Part shown: positions 34,415 to 45,794 of the stretch, in pieces
How the letters are laid out: each line of letters starts with the position of its first letter
Numbering within the stretch: position 1 is the stretch's first letter
Origin: Mixia osmundae IAM 14324
Taxonomy: Eukaryota > Basidiomycota > Mixiomycetes > Mixiales > Mixiaceae
Assembly (NCBI RefSeq): GCF_000708205.1
Contig: NW_014575547.1
Coordinates: 1 to 64,000, forward strand
Length of the DNA stretch: 64,000 bases
Reading direction: 5' to 3'
Program-made: the position numbers and the translations under genes
The notes under the pieces: model-generated
Seen by the model: the letters and a program-made list of their open reading frames with translations, nothing else
What the model was told of the DNA's origin: nothing
Databases searched by the model: none

Positions 34415-37400
34415 CTAGCCCTGCTGACGCGGAATCGTGGTATCGTAAAGCTTCATCAGATCGGCCTGCCCTCCCTCGGTTTGGGAGAACGCGTAGCCGT
34501 TGTTCTGTCGCAAGTGCTGCACAGCGCGCACTTTCTTGATAGCCTGTCGTTGTAACACAGTCAGCATGCATACGTGCGGTTCCGCGATGGCATGCCCTCT
34601 GGAATTGAGCCATCCGAGGCCGATAGTCGGGCAGATTGAGGGCCTGTATCTCTTGCACAATATGATACGGCTGTGGATTGAACAACCGCTTGTATCTACA
34701 TGACGTTCTGTAAGCTCTAGCACCCGGGGTCAGCCGCATACGCACGATTTCCAACCAAGATCACGCAAGAGGCAAGCGACCGGTAGCAAAGCAAGGCAGA
34801 AGTAGAACACCGGTGACGCCCACAAGCGCGGCACGATACCGTGATACTCGGTCGCAAAGCCGATAATAGGCGCCAGCGCCTGAAAGGCCGGCAGAAAGAC
34901 GGCGGCAAACAGGAATGAGCCAGGGATCGCCATGACAGTATATTTTGTCCATGTGCTGTGCTCTCCCGCGTCAGCCGTTTGCATCACCGCAATAGGGGGA
35001 GCCTACTTTGCGACGAGGGCGGCCTTGAGCAAGACGGTCAGCAGGACGCACATATAGACTGTCGTGCCGAACAGCCATTGGCCCGCATCAAGGCCGTCGG
35101 TCAGGACAAGATCATCCCAAAAGACGCCTGCCGCGCAGACAAAGATGATAATCGAATGATATATGGCATCTAAGAACCAGCACCAAAAGATGCGCTTGGT
35201 GAAGAATGCGTTGCGCTGACCTAGCAGGTATAGCTCTGGGTATCGATCTAGCATGCGCGCATTGACAAATTGGTCGAATACGCCCAGAGCAAGTGGCGGT
35301 AAGACAGTGAAGAAGATGTTGTACATGGTGAGCGTCCATGACTCGTAAAGCACTTGACCGGAGAACGAGCTGTTAAAGGAGAACCAGAAGCTGATTGCGC
35401 TTATGACCGCATTTTTGTAGAAGCTGTACAGGATCAAGAGCGATAGACGGCGGTAGCTCCACGCGCCATGCACCAACAGCAACTTCTTGAGATAACGGAA
35501 TTGGGAGATCGCTACGTCGGCGGATCGCGCAGCTTGCAAACCCTCGACGCCAGAGATGCCGACGCCGAGGTGAGCGGCCTGAATCATGCCGATGTCGTTC
35601 GCTCCGTCGCCAATGGCGAGCAAGATCGCCTTTTCGTTCTTCTTGACGAGCTTGACGACTAGCGCTTTCTGCAATGGCGAAACCCGACAGCAGACGACTG
35701 CTTTGCATTTGACCGCTAGACGTAGAAAGTCCTTCGAGAGTGGCTTCTCCAGCGCGAAAGCGAGGCTCTTGCCATCTATAATCACCATTTGGTCAGCAAA
35801 TGCCACAAAAGCATGATCCAACGAACCGATTATCAAAGCGAGCGGTGGCACATCTACTTTGCCATCGAGCATTGCCAGACGCTTGTCTATGAAGGCCTTT
35901 GTGGCCAGTGCATCGTCCTCATTGATGATGACAAGCTCCATTGCATCCGAGATGAGGCGGCAAGAGAGACCGATGTTGATCGCAGTCTCTTGCCTATCGC
36001 CAGTGAGCACCCAGACTTTGATGCCGGCTTGCTGTAACGTATGGATCGTGTCGGGCACGCCGTCTTGCAGCCTGTCTTCTATCGCTGTCGCGCCCAACAG
36101 CGTGAGATCCTTTTCTATGAGTTCCGCCGCTTGATCGAGAGCCTCGCTGCGTCCGTTGATTGTAGCAGCCGCCCTGTCATAGACTTGAGACCACTGGCGA
36201 TATTCATCTTCCGGTATCTCTCGCATTGCGATGCAAAGGGTGCGCAGACCCTCGGTCGCGTATTGCTGCAGGTGTGACAGCGTGTCCGTAGTATAGGATT
36301 GCTGGCCTGACATGCGCTCGAGGATGACCGTGTCTGCGCCTTTGCAGTAGAGCTTGATCCGCCCATCTGGGCCTCGCAAGATCGTCGACATACGTTTGCG
36401 CGTGCTGTTGAACTCGCACACGTTAAGCACCAGATGCTCTTCAGATCTGCCATCAACATCAATTATGACGGCGTGAGGCTTTCGCGTCGTAAAGCGATAG
36501 TCAAGCATCTCTGCGCCTGACACCAGAGCAGCTTCGTCGGGACTCGAGGCTTGATAGACGATCTTGCTGGCTTTCTGCTCTGGTATGACAGTGTGGCAAG
36601 TCGCAAGCAGGGTCAGGAACTCCTTGATGACGTCCGCTAGATCAGGCGCCACCGCATGCCGTTTGAGATCCGTGAAGGAGAAGACGTCCGCTCCAGTGCT
36701 TTCGTCGACATGATCTGCGTATCGCTTGCCGGCAATCGAGCATTGTCGAAACTGCATCTCATTGCAAGTCAAAGTGCCTGTCTTGTCGGAGAAAACATAT
36801 TCGATCTGGCCAAGCTCTTCGACCAGACTGGACGTCCGACAAAGGGCTGCTGTTTTCGTCTTGTCATAATACATGTCCAAGTCGGCATTGATGAGCACCG
36901 CCTGCTGAAATTTGACGACCTCCATAGTTACGATGAGTGAGATGGGTATCAGATTGTTGTACAAGATGATGAAGGTCAAGATGTCTTCGACGAATGTCAT
37001 TGTTCGGCTAGACGCAGTCTCTGAGCCCAGCAAGAGATACCACATTTGGTCGCCATACACATGCTCCCGAATGTAGGCGCCGAACGCTGAGCCGAAGCCC
37101 AGCAAGAGCAGTATCAGGAAGAGAAAGAGAATCTGGACGTTGACCATGCGCTCGACCGCAGTTCGCTTGACGGGCGTAGCAGTCGCATTCCGCATGAGCT
37201 TGGTCTCGTGGCCTGTAAAGACGACGAGACCGTACATCCACGCGGTATTGCGCAGCTGTGCCCCTCGCAAAAGTATTTGCTGAGGGCTCATGGGCACTTC
37301 TCTGAACGCTCCTGACTTTCGGGGCACGGCCAGTGTGCCTTCGTAAGTATAGAGCGAGTTATTAGGCTGTTCGGATCTCAAGTAGCCGTCCAGACCGGCG

Positions 37401-38817
37401 ATCGCCTCCGGGGACATGAGATGCGCCGTCTCTGGCGAAGCCTGCTTGATTTTCAGATTCGTCTCGCCGTCCAGATTGCTCGTTTCGATATAGCAAAGGC
37501 CATCGGGCTCGCTACTACTGAGCAGCAACAGATCTGCAGGAAACGAATCGTCTGACACCAGGCGAACGATGTCGCCGACTCGCAGATCTCGCCATTGACG
37601 AGCGACAAAGGCGCGATCTTGTAGCACGTTGACTTGTCTGCCATTGAGTGCACGATCGCTTGCATGCCGCTTGAGATCCTCCTGCAGCTCCTTGAATGCG
37701 GCGACGAGCAGCACGATGAAGAGCGGAACGATTGTCGTGAACCGATTCGTGGGCGAAACATTGGGAATCTGCTGCACGCACGCAGTGAATAAGAAGAAGA
37801 CGTTTGCATACTTGCTGAATTGCTCTGCAGGAAGCCGGTGAGCTTGTAATGCAAGGGAGAGTGAACAGAGCACGAGCCTCCTAGGAACTTTGGCAGGAAA
37901 GTCGCGAGATTGTACTTTGTTGTCGAAACAGAATTGTTCTTGTATCTCTGTTGAGCGTTGCGCTCTGGATCGTTGCAGTAGATCTTGCGCTCGGATCCAT
38001 CAGACCCAGAAGATCCTCGGCCGAAAATGTCGCCAAATCTTACTCGCCGGCGCTTTCGAGGCCTGTCGCCTTTTGGGAGCGTATCGAGGTAGTCTGTCTC
38101 GTCAGCAGTCGGCTCGCCCTTGCTACTTTTCGATGCTTCAAAGCATGTCGGTGGGTATGCTGCCTCTGTCAGGGGTATCTGTGAGGCTGACGAGCGACAA
38201 GCGGGTTTGCGCTCGCTGCTGTACGGTGATGCTTCGCGCGAGCTCGCAGAAGGGAGGCCCGAGTACTGCTCGGAAGTCATCTTGGCTGATCTACTGGCGT
38301 CAACCTCATCAGCCTCGCCGATGTGGTGATGGCGTGGGACTGACATGGTCTCGTATGGCTCGCGTCTCACCTCTGCCTCGTCCTGAGCGGTACCGTGCGA
38401 CCAAGCAGACTGTGCGCCATACGAGGCTGGGTTCTGACTCTGCAGATACGTTCTGGCTTCATAGCCCGAGCTATGCAAGCCCGGTGAGTCTATCGGCTCT
38501 GCAGGATAGTCGCTGGCATCCCATGGCGAGTGATTGGATTGCGCGAGTGACGGTGAGGCTGTATGAAGAGCAGTCGAGCTCTTGGCAGCCGAGTAGGGTG
38601 GATAAGCTTCTTGGTCAGATCTCGAACAGTTTTCGTATGGATTGTGCGAGCGTCCTGGCTCGTTGCCGAGTGATGAACTGTCTTGCTGCCGCGTTTGATG
38701 ACCGAGCTCATCATTCCCCTGGTCGGGCTGCAGGCCTGAAGCTGCTCGACCGTGCTGCATCCTGGCATTCACACGGGGCGCTACATCGACGCCGTCTGGG
38801 CCTCTCCATGCTGCCAT
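34415..38817 (-). CDS. DRS2: P4-ATPase aminophospholipid flippase, Drs2 type
   Basis: Flips phosphatidylserine at the trans-Golgi to support vesicle budding. Five exons give 1402 residues; introns 37825-37877, 34956-35006, 34708-34745 and 34544-34595. Motifs: KVSTTKYN-like VSTTKYNLATFLPKFLG then EQFSKYANVFFLFTACVQQI, NLDGETNLK, phosphorylation site VFSDKTGTLTCNEMQFR, YQASSPDEAALV, KGADTVILERM, VWVLTGDRQETAINIG, GDGANDIGMIQAAHLGVGI. After the transmembrane part come GFATEYHGIVPRLWASPVFY and the regulatory tail QPYHIVQEIQALNLPDYRPR, KKVRAVQHLRQNNGYAFSQT. The GYAFS element of the tail marks Drs2 rather than Dnf. Two introns (37825-37877 donor GCTCGT; 34544-34595 donor GCATGC) are GC-AG. The start at 38817 is the ATG after a Cys-rich unlikely extension; an upstream in-frame ATG at 38976 is possible. 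Stop codons of Drs2 and CDC123 are 61 bp apart. Confidence 0.94.
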
Positions 38818-39104
38818 CAGCCGCTCGGATGCATCGCTTGTCCAGCGGCAGTACGCGACGCGCGGTGTCGCCAAGCGCCAAGCGCCAAGCTCGAGTAGCT
38901 GAAAATCAAAAGGCGTCGCAAGATCACATCGACGGCAGGCTTGCTCTTCACATGGTCTACAACAGGATATGGGCATGCTATGTCTTCATGATAGCTCAAA
39001 GCTGAGCGTGGCTTTGCCATGCGTGTCCCTCGACGCTGTCCAGATGGTGTCATGCTCGCATCGGCGGTCTGCGCACCCGAACAGCGAGTCACAGAGGCGG
39101 ACCG

Positions 39105-40560
39105 TCAGATTACCTTACTCGCGCGGAGCTGACGAATCTTTTCGACATCGTAGCCGAGTTCTTCTGCAAGAACTTCGGCAGTATGCTGAGCCAGGACGGG
39201 CGGTGGACGGTTTACCGGCATTCTTTGACCATTGTAGTACATTGCAGGAGCGAGCTGCTTGATCCTACCCGCTCGAGCATGCTCAACTTCCACCACTACG
39301 CCCCTCGCCTTTGCTTGTGCATGTTCAAAGGTGCCTTTGATATTGTTAATGGGCGCGAAGGGAATACCCTTGCCCGTGAATGCTTCGACCCATGATGTAG
39401 TAGTCTGAGCTGAGAGCGCTCGGGTTATGAGATCCTTCAAGATGGCTCGATTGGCGACACGATCGCCGTTTGTCTTGAAGCGAGCCTCGTCCGACCAACC
39501 CGGCTGGCCAAGCAGGCGCGATAATATCCTGAACTGACCATCGTTGCCTGCACCGATCATGATGAACGAATCCTTCGTCGCAAATGTCTCATAGGGCACT
39601 ATACTGGGATGCGCCGTTCCCTGCCTTGTCGCCTCTTGACCAGCGATGAGATAGTTGCTACCGATATTGGCCAGCGAAGCGATTTGCGAGTCGAACAGAG
39701 AGGCATCAATCCAAGCGCCCTTCCCCGTCCTCGCCCGACCGAGCAGCGCAGCCATGATCGCTCCGTGCACGTAAAGTCCCGTTGTGAGATCAGTGATCGC
39801 CACGCCCACTTTGACGGGCGCACGATCTGGCTCGCCTGTGATGTGCATGAGACCAGCTTCCGCTTCGATCATGACATCGTATCCTGGCGCAGTTCTGAAA
39901 GGACCGGTCTGGCCATAACCGGTAATGGACGCATAGATAATTCCCGGATTGATGGAATGACAGTCTTCGTAGCCTAAGCCCATTTCCGCCAGCTTGCCCG
40001 GCACATAGTTCTCCACGAGCACGTCCGCCTTTTTGATGAGCTCCTTGACGATAGCTTGTCCTTCTTGTGTCTTGAGATTGAGGCCAAGGCTCCTCTTGCC
40101 GCGATTAACGCTGAGGAAATAAGCGGATTCAGGCGGCAAATTAGACCAGTCCGCTTGTGAGTCATCCTTGGTGGTCGAGACTTTCTCAGACCCGTCTTGT
40201 GCGAGCGCAGGCGGCGCCGGGTGAGCCTTGGCGCCGGTGCTAGGTGCAAAGGGTGGGTACCATGCCCGGGTATCGTCACCTCTGGTCGGGTGCTCGATCT
40301 TGATGACATCGGCGCCCAGATCGGCGAGCAACATGGTCGAATATGGGCCGGCCAGCACTCTCGTGAGATCGACGATCCTGCGAGGCCTTTAGCGCATGGC
40401 GCTACAAGCCAGGAGAAACTTGCCTCAGCCCTTTGAGCGGCGGCTCAATGCCACCCCTTCCGGGGGCTGACTGAGCTGCATGGGCAGCAGCTGTCGATAG
40501 CTGGCGGTAAGCGAGACGCTGTCCTATCCTGCAGGCTCTACAAGTCGCACATCGAAGCAT
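39105..40560 (-). CDS. Family III (CaiB/BaiF, SUGCT-like) CoA-transferase, likely mitochondrial
   Basis: Transfers CoA between carboxylic acids; the eukaryotic members include succinyl-CoA:glutarate CoA-transferase. Two exons (40560-40424, 40377-39105) give 469 residues. The first exon encodes MLRCATCRACRIGQRLAYRQ, an Arg-rich presequence without acids. Family motifs: IVDLTRVLAGPYSTMLLADL, GADVIKIEHPTRGDDTR, NRGKRSLGLNLKTQEGQ, ADVLVENYVPGKLAEMGLGY, ASITGYGQTGPFRTAPGYDV, the region with the catalytic aspartate GVAITDLTTGLYVHGAI, and IPFAPINNIKGTFEH. The intron (40378-40423) begins GCAAGT after AG, a textbook GC-AG intron. It restores KGLRIVDLTRVLAGP exactly. It lies downstream of no other gene in the same sense and is followed by Drs2. 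Confidence 0.93.
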
Positions 40561-40829
40561 GGATAATTCGGACGGAGGACGAACCGGAATACGCGTGAGA
40601 AGCCGGGGCGCCGGCGCGTCGTTCCATATCCAATCAAGCTTTCGCAACAACTTTCCTGGCTTCTTCGAGCACAGAGGTACCGTCTGTAATGCGTTCAAAT
40701 TGAGACTGAGCCACCGATATCTGGCTTCATACTCCTACTTTATCAGAGACTCGGCACAAGGTCGCAAAGGCCTGCAGATTCGACCGAATTTGTCGTGTGG
40801 GCATTTCGGTGAACCAGCTCGAACTCGAT

Positions 40830-41127
40830 CTGTGAGGACGCGCTCGCTGCCTGCGTGGCCTGGCGAGAGGCTCGCTCACTATCTCTGTACAGCGCAGACC
40901 GACGCAAGTGACTGAGATCGTTAGCTGAGATAACGAGCTATCTCTCTTTCTTGACGCTTGCTATTCCCAACAACTTCGCCCCTTTCCAGCCGTCTGCAAC
41001 CGAGAAACTCGCGAACGCCGCTCGAGAAGGCTATCTCTTGGACGTCTACGTCCGCGCAGAAACGATCGAAACCATCTTGTCCGGCAGACTGTCCATTCGA
41101 CAGCTGTACCAGGGCGTCCTGGTCTGA
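40830..41127 (+). CDS. Doubtful small gene, possibly Cid2/MIX23-like (3' part)
   Basis: Weak. Two stretches look coding but cannot be joined with confidence: about 40831-40906 reads CEDALAACVAWREARSLSLY, and 40912-41127 reads AEITSYLSFLTLAIPNNF, FAPFQPSATEKLANAAREGY, LLDVYVRAETIETILSGRLS and then a stop. The pattern of a Cys, an aromatic/basic helix and a C-terminal helix of the ETIETIL kind recalls caffeine-induced death protein 2/MIX23, but a second conserved Cys is missing. Upstream sequence from 40561 shares the CoA-transferase promoter and may hold earlier exons. It could equally be noncoding. Confidence 0.3.
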
Positions 41128-41353
41128 CCTCACGCTAACCACATTCTTTACATTGTATATACAAGTCCGTTCGTGCCCTCACTGAGAATCTGTGCGATAA
41201 GCACGGACTTCGAGACTGGCATGGCATAACGGCAATATACCCACTTTCCCTTGGATGCATCCATTGCTTCGTACATCGCATTCCTCGGCCAGTGAGGTGT
41301 CTGGACTCTGAGATACAAGGCTCGCAGGCGTGAGGAATGCAAAGGCGATGTTG

Positions 41354-43187
41354 CTACTGTCCTACAACAGTGGGCCGTGACTCTAGCTGCTCATACACCT
41401 GCTCGGTCGCAGAGCATCAGCTTGTTGATCCTCTCAGACAGGCTGACTTACGAGAACGAACTCCTTCTTGACCCTCTCCCAAGATGAAGGATCAAAAAAT
41501 ACATACGAGCCGCGCTCGAATGTCGCCGTCTTTTGAGTTGGCTCTGTGCCGGTCTCCTTGGTGAGCCATAGCCTGAGCTCCTTGTGATAGCGCCAGTTGT
41601 GCTTGTATCTGTAGCCGGATACATTCATTAGTCATGTTGAGCGGTCCCTAGATCGGTGAAGACTGACAGCTCTTGAGCCGCAAACTCTTGCATCACGTCT
41701 CTCGGACTGGTGTAGAAGATGAAGAACAGCGTCTCGTCTGAATAAACGCCCAGCTTGCTTTGTGCTGGCGGTGGCTGAACGTTGTAGCAAGCCGGCAGAT
41801 GGAATTCTGGCTCGATGTGCAAGCCCGGGTGTTGATCTGTCTCTGACCATGGTGAGACAAAGGTAGGATAAAGATTGCTACCCCAGCGTGCATGAGCAGT
41901 GTTCACCAGCATATGGGGCCATGACTGACTCTTTTTGATTCAGATCTAATCCCAGCTTCGATAGATCCGTGCCGAGCGACAGCAGGCTGACATCTGGATC
42001 ATTGCTCCTGATGATCTGCAGTAAGCCTTTGAGACCGAAACGATCTGCCGGACTGAGCAAAACCTGCTGAGCAGGTGTCTGTGGTAGCGCTTCTATCGCC
42101 GTCATAGCAGGTTGCGATGCTAGACTAGTCTGTCTGGACGCATTGGCAGCAAGCGTGGCGGCTGCCTGCGCGCCAGATATTGGCCTGGGTCCACTCGTAG
42201 CAGTACTATTGAGCGTTTGCGAAGGCGAGCGCGACTGCGTTTGTTGCGCATGATTGTGATTCGCTCCGTTAGTGAGCTGACCGTACGGATTGCCAGGCGC
42301 ATTTGCATTGAGAGGCGAGGGCTGGGGGGCTAAGCTCCATGGTTGCTGGGAGTGTTGCTGTTGCTGTTGACTTGCTTGAGCGTTGGCTAGCTTGGTGGCA
42401 TAGTTCTGCACATCTCAGATTGAGCTGCTGTAGGGTCGCTTACGTCACCATCGACTCACCCGCTTCGCATCCTCGCTAGACAGTGAGCCAAGCGTGCCAG
42501 ACAGCGTCCTGACGCCGTGGTTCGCAGTATTGAGGTACGAGGCCGCCGCGGCAGCAGCGACAGACGAGTGGCTGTTTTGCCGCCTAGCGAGCGCTGCAGC
42601 AACGTTGGCCTGCTCTTGTTGTTGTTGCTGACTGCTCGACATGCCCGTACCGAGACCTGGCGCGTTGGAGAGCGAACTGATGTTGCCCAAGCCTGGCGGC
42701 GGCGGCAAAGGATTGCTAGCCCCGTCCAGAGCCGGAAAGTCGTCCGGAGTGACGCTGAAGTCAGTGGCAGGCTGACCTGTTGTAGCCGAGGTCCGTCTGA
42801 AGGCGTTGATGCCGTTTGAGCCGGTAAAGTGATGATGTTGCTGATGGTGGTGATGCTGCTGCTGTACCGAATTCAAAGAAACGAAAGCACCCGATCCGTT
42901 AACGGTTGATGATCCCAGGGGAGGGCCAGGAGGTAGACCTACACCTGCTTGGGAGGCGTAGCTACCTCCTACTGCGCCGCTGGTGCCCGCACTCGCGCCG
43001 GTCGGGGCCGATCCAAAGAGGTTGCCCTGGCCGAACAGGTTCGAGTTGGCGGATAAGGAGTTGGGATGACCCGAGCCTGGAGCCCCAAGGGCTGGAAAGT
43101 CTGAGAGGTCCAGATTGATCTATTTCGCCAGGATGGGCTTAGGAGGGCAAATTTGACCGTTCTCTCCTCGTCTTGGCTTGCACTGGA
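41354..43187 (-). CDS. NOT2: CCR4-NOT complex subunit NOT2 (CNOT2/Cdc36), 5' end not located
   Basis: Scaffold subunit of the CCR4-NOT deadenylation complex. Exons: 43187-43158, 43119-42460, 42405-41930, 41877-41668, 41608-41452, 41398-41354. The N-terminal half is low-complexity (Gln, His, Ser, Pro) with two DFPAL motifs (LSDFPALG and PDDFPALD). The C-terminal NOT box is clear: RFGLKGLLQIIRSNDPDVSL, NLYPTFVSPWSE, EPEFHLPACYNVQPPP, YSDETLFFIFYTSPRDVMQE, FAAQEL then YKHNWRYHKELRLWLTKETG, TFERGSYVFFDPSSWERVKK, EFVLVYEQLE. Five introns keep the frame. No ATG is found in frame in the first two exons given here, so at least one more 5' exon must exist, probably beyond the GTGAGT donor at 43489-43494 (a 307-nt intron). 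Confidence 0.88.
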
Positions 43188-44061
43188 CTGCGAGTGTACA
43201 AGCGAAAGTCAGCGCTGTTCTCTTGTGCACTTGCGGGCAGCGAGTCAGAGGGAGGGCAGAGACTGACGGCCGGGCGGGGCATACAACAGCGCGAGCGGCC
43301 TTGTGGTTCGCCAGCAGCGCAGCGCCAATGCTAGCGATGGCGTGCCTGTAGAGTATCGATTCTGCGCTGTTGGCCCGCCTGCGAAAGCAAGTCGGGGCTC
43401 TGCGCGGGCTGAAGCGGAAAGGGGGAGTCTCAATGTCGAGGCAAGAGCGAGTGTACGTGAATTGGATGAGGCTGGAATGATGATCGATACTCACGTTTGG
43501 CTTCTCCGGGCAAGGACGGCGAGGAGGAGGCTGATGATGATCCGGCTAGCCTGGTCTGCTGTAGCTCAGACGATAGTCTGAGGCGTCTCAGTAGTATCGC
43601 CTGCCAGGTCACACTTTTCCACGTCGCTGATGGCAGTCCGGTCTTGTTCCGCGGGATGCCGCACGACGCTCGATAGCGCACCCGTGTCGATGTCCAGGCT
43701 CAAGTTGCACTCTGCTTGAGCCTCTGCTGATCGTACGAGCCTCTTGCAGCCTCTCTGACCGACTTCAATCTCGCGCGCGGGACTGGCTCGACCAGCAAGC
43801 AAGCAAGCGGCGGCTCACCAAGCACGCGCGCCTTGCAATTGCCTGCAAGCTGAGCAAAGCCGGGCAAGCTAGTGGCAGCAAGGTCCGTGATCGGCAGGCT
43901 GACAGGCCAGAGCCGCGCTCACACGGCACACAGTGACGAGCACGACCGATCTCTGACCGGCTTGGGTCCGCTGACGAGGCATCGCAACGCGGTCGAGTCT
44001 CCTGTCGAGCGCCAGGAACAGCGGTACCTTGCTTGTCTCTACAGAACATACTCCGTCCGCG
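43188..44061. other. NOT2 5' region and divergent promoter with GLO3
   Basis: Contains the likely large first intron of NOT2 (43188-43494), an undefined upstream exon and the promoters of NOT2 and GLO3. A Ser/Ala-rich open frame on the minus strand near 43495-43550 (LAGSSSASSSPSLPGEAK) could be first-exon coding sequence, but its phase does not join the next exon. No repeat is seen. Confidence 0.4.
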
Positions 44062-45794
44062 ATGGCCTACGCTACCAAGCAGGAGTCTGACGACATCTTC
44101 AAGATCCTCAGGGGCCAGCCCGCTAACAAGGTATGCCATCTCAGCCCACGGTTGGCCTTGTTTGGGCTGGATGAGCGGTTGACCTGGCTTTGCGAACTAG
44201 ACCTGCTTCGACTGCTCTGCACGGGCACCTACATGGGCTTCTGCTACCTTTGGCGTCTACATCTGTCTAGACTGTACGTTTGCCTCTTGGCCCTCCAAGC
44301 TTTGCGCGTCAGGACGAGCTTGGCTCATCGCGACCATTTTGACGGTGACAGGCTCAAGCAATCACCGCAACATGGGCGTTCATATCTCCTTCGTCAGGTC
44401 GACCAATCTCGACCAATGGCAGTGGGCCCAGCTGCGCGTCATGAAAGTCGGCGGCAATGCAGCCTTTAACGCGTTTCTTGCCAAGCATCCCGGCGCCTAT
44501 TCTCCCGCTGCTTCGACCAACATCAAGGACAAGTACACCTCTCGAGCTGCGCAGCTCTATCGAGACGAGCTTGCGCGCAAGGCAAAAGTTGACGAAGCTC
44601 AGTACGGCCAGCGCGTCTTTCTTGAAGGCTTACCGTCCCATCAGGAGGCAACTCAAGCCAACGGTCACACTGCCACTGGCAATGCTGACTTTTTCGACAC
44701 TTGGGACAAAGAGCCAGCCGCTCGTACTCCCACTCTCTCTGCCCCCGCCACGCCGCCTGTCATAGGTCTTTCACCCCATCCTTCACGACCTGCCACGCCG
44801 CGATCTGCTACGCCGACGAACACGGCGCCTAGTCCTGCTTCCTCCGCGACTGGCGGGACCAACGCTACTGCAGCACCGTCATCGGCTGCTGGGCCTCCCG
44901 CCTCGCGCACGACTTCCTCATCCGCGCTCAGGGCAGCCAGCGCCAGCGGAACCGCCAAGTCGAAGCTTGGCGCGACGCGTACGACTGGGGCCGGTGTCGG
45001 CGGACGAGCCAAGCTAGGTGCTAAGAAAGCTGGCGGTACGATCAATTTCGAAGAAGCCGAGAAGAAAGCACGAGAAGAGGAAGAGCGCATCAAGCAACTA
45101 GGCTATGATTCTAAACGCGAGGAGGAAGAGTCGAGAGCCGTCTCGCTCGCCGCGGTATCGGCACCAGTAGCTAAGTCAAATGCGGCCTCGCAGTCAAAGG
45201 TTGCAGCACCCAATAGACCGTCGGCTGAAGTCGATCGACTCGGAATGGGCATGGGCAGGCTCGGATTCGGTCAGGTGGCAGGCATGTCCGGCGAAGAAGC
45301 TGCACGGCAGGCCGAAGCAGCTCGAAAGCAAGCTGTGCGGAAAGCAAAGGGACTAGACGAGCCCGTCGACGATTCGACGTATGCCCGAGAGAAGTTCTCG
45401 AGCCAGAAGGCCATCTCATCAGACCAATACTTTGGCCGCAATTCGTATGACCCTACAGCTCAGCGGGAAGCGCAATCGAGACTACAAGGATTCTCTGGCG
45501 CTACGTCTATATCATCCAATCAATACTATGGCATCGAGGAAGAGCCCGAATCGATCGAGGAAGGCATCATGGGCGTGGAAAGCCTCTCTGATCTCGAAGG
45601 AGCTGCCCGTCAAGTCGCCCGCAGAGTCATGCAGCAGGCTGGCTTCCAGGATGTCAACGATTTGCAGGATGCTGTCCGCAATGGCGCGCTGCAGGTTAGT
45701 CTTCTGCCTCTGCTGCATCTTGCGGAGCTCATGGCTGACACGTGATGTGCAGCTGAGCGACTACCTGGCTAATCTATCTGCTCGCTACGGATAG
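44062..45794 (+). CDS. GLO3: ADP-ribosylation factor GTPase-activating protein, Glo3/ArfGAP2-3 type
   Basis: Stimulates GTP hydrolysis on Arf1 in COPI retrograde transport. Four exons (introns 44131-44200, 44274-44351, 45695-45752) give 508 residues. The ArfGAP zinc finger is CFDCSARAPTWASATFGVYI then [20 protein letters not shown], with the Cys4 pattern and the catalytic arginine in HRNMG. WAQLRVMKVGGNAAFNAFL follows. The middle is a Pro/Ser/Thr linker and an AEKKAREEEERI helix. The C-terminal part has repeated Glo3-motif elements: SSDQYFGRNSYD and SSNQYYGIEEE. It ends LSDYLANLSARYG after the last intron. The zinc finger with C-terminal Glo3 motifs separates it from Gcs1. Confidence 0.94.

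Noticed and set aside
38818-38976. In-frame Cys-rich extension of Drs2 (MPISCCRPCEEQACRRCD)
   Set aside because: Unlike any Drs2 N-terminus; the ATG at 38817 is more natural. Kept only as an alternative start.
37890-39005. 371-residue plus-strand frame
   Set aside because: It is antisense to the Ser-rich N-terminus of Drs2 and has no family signature; open by composition.
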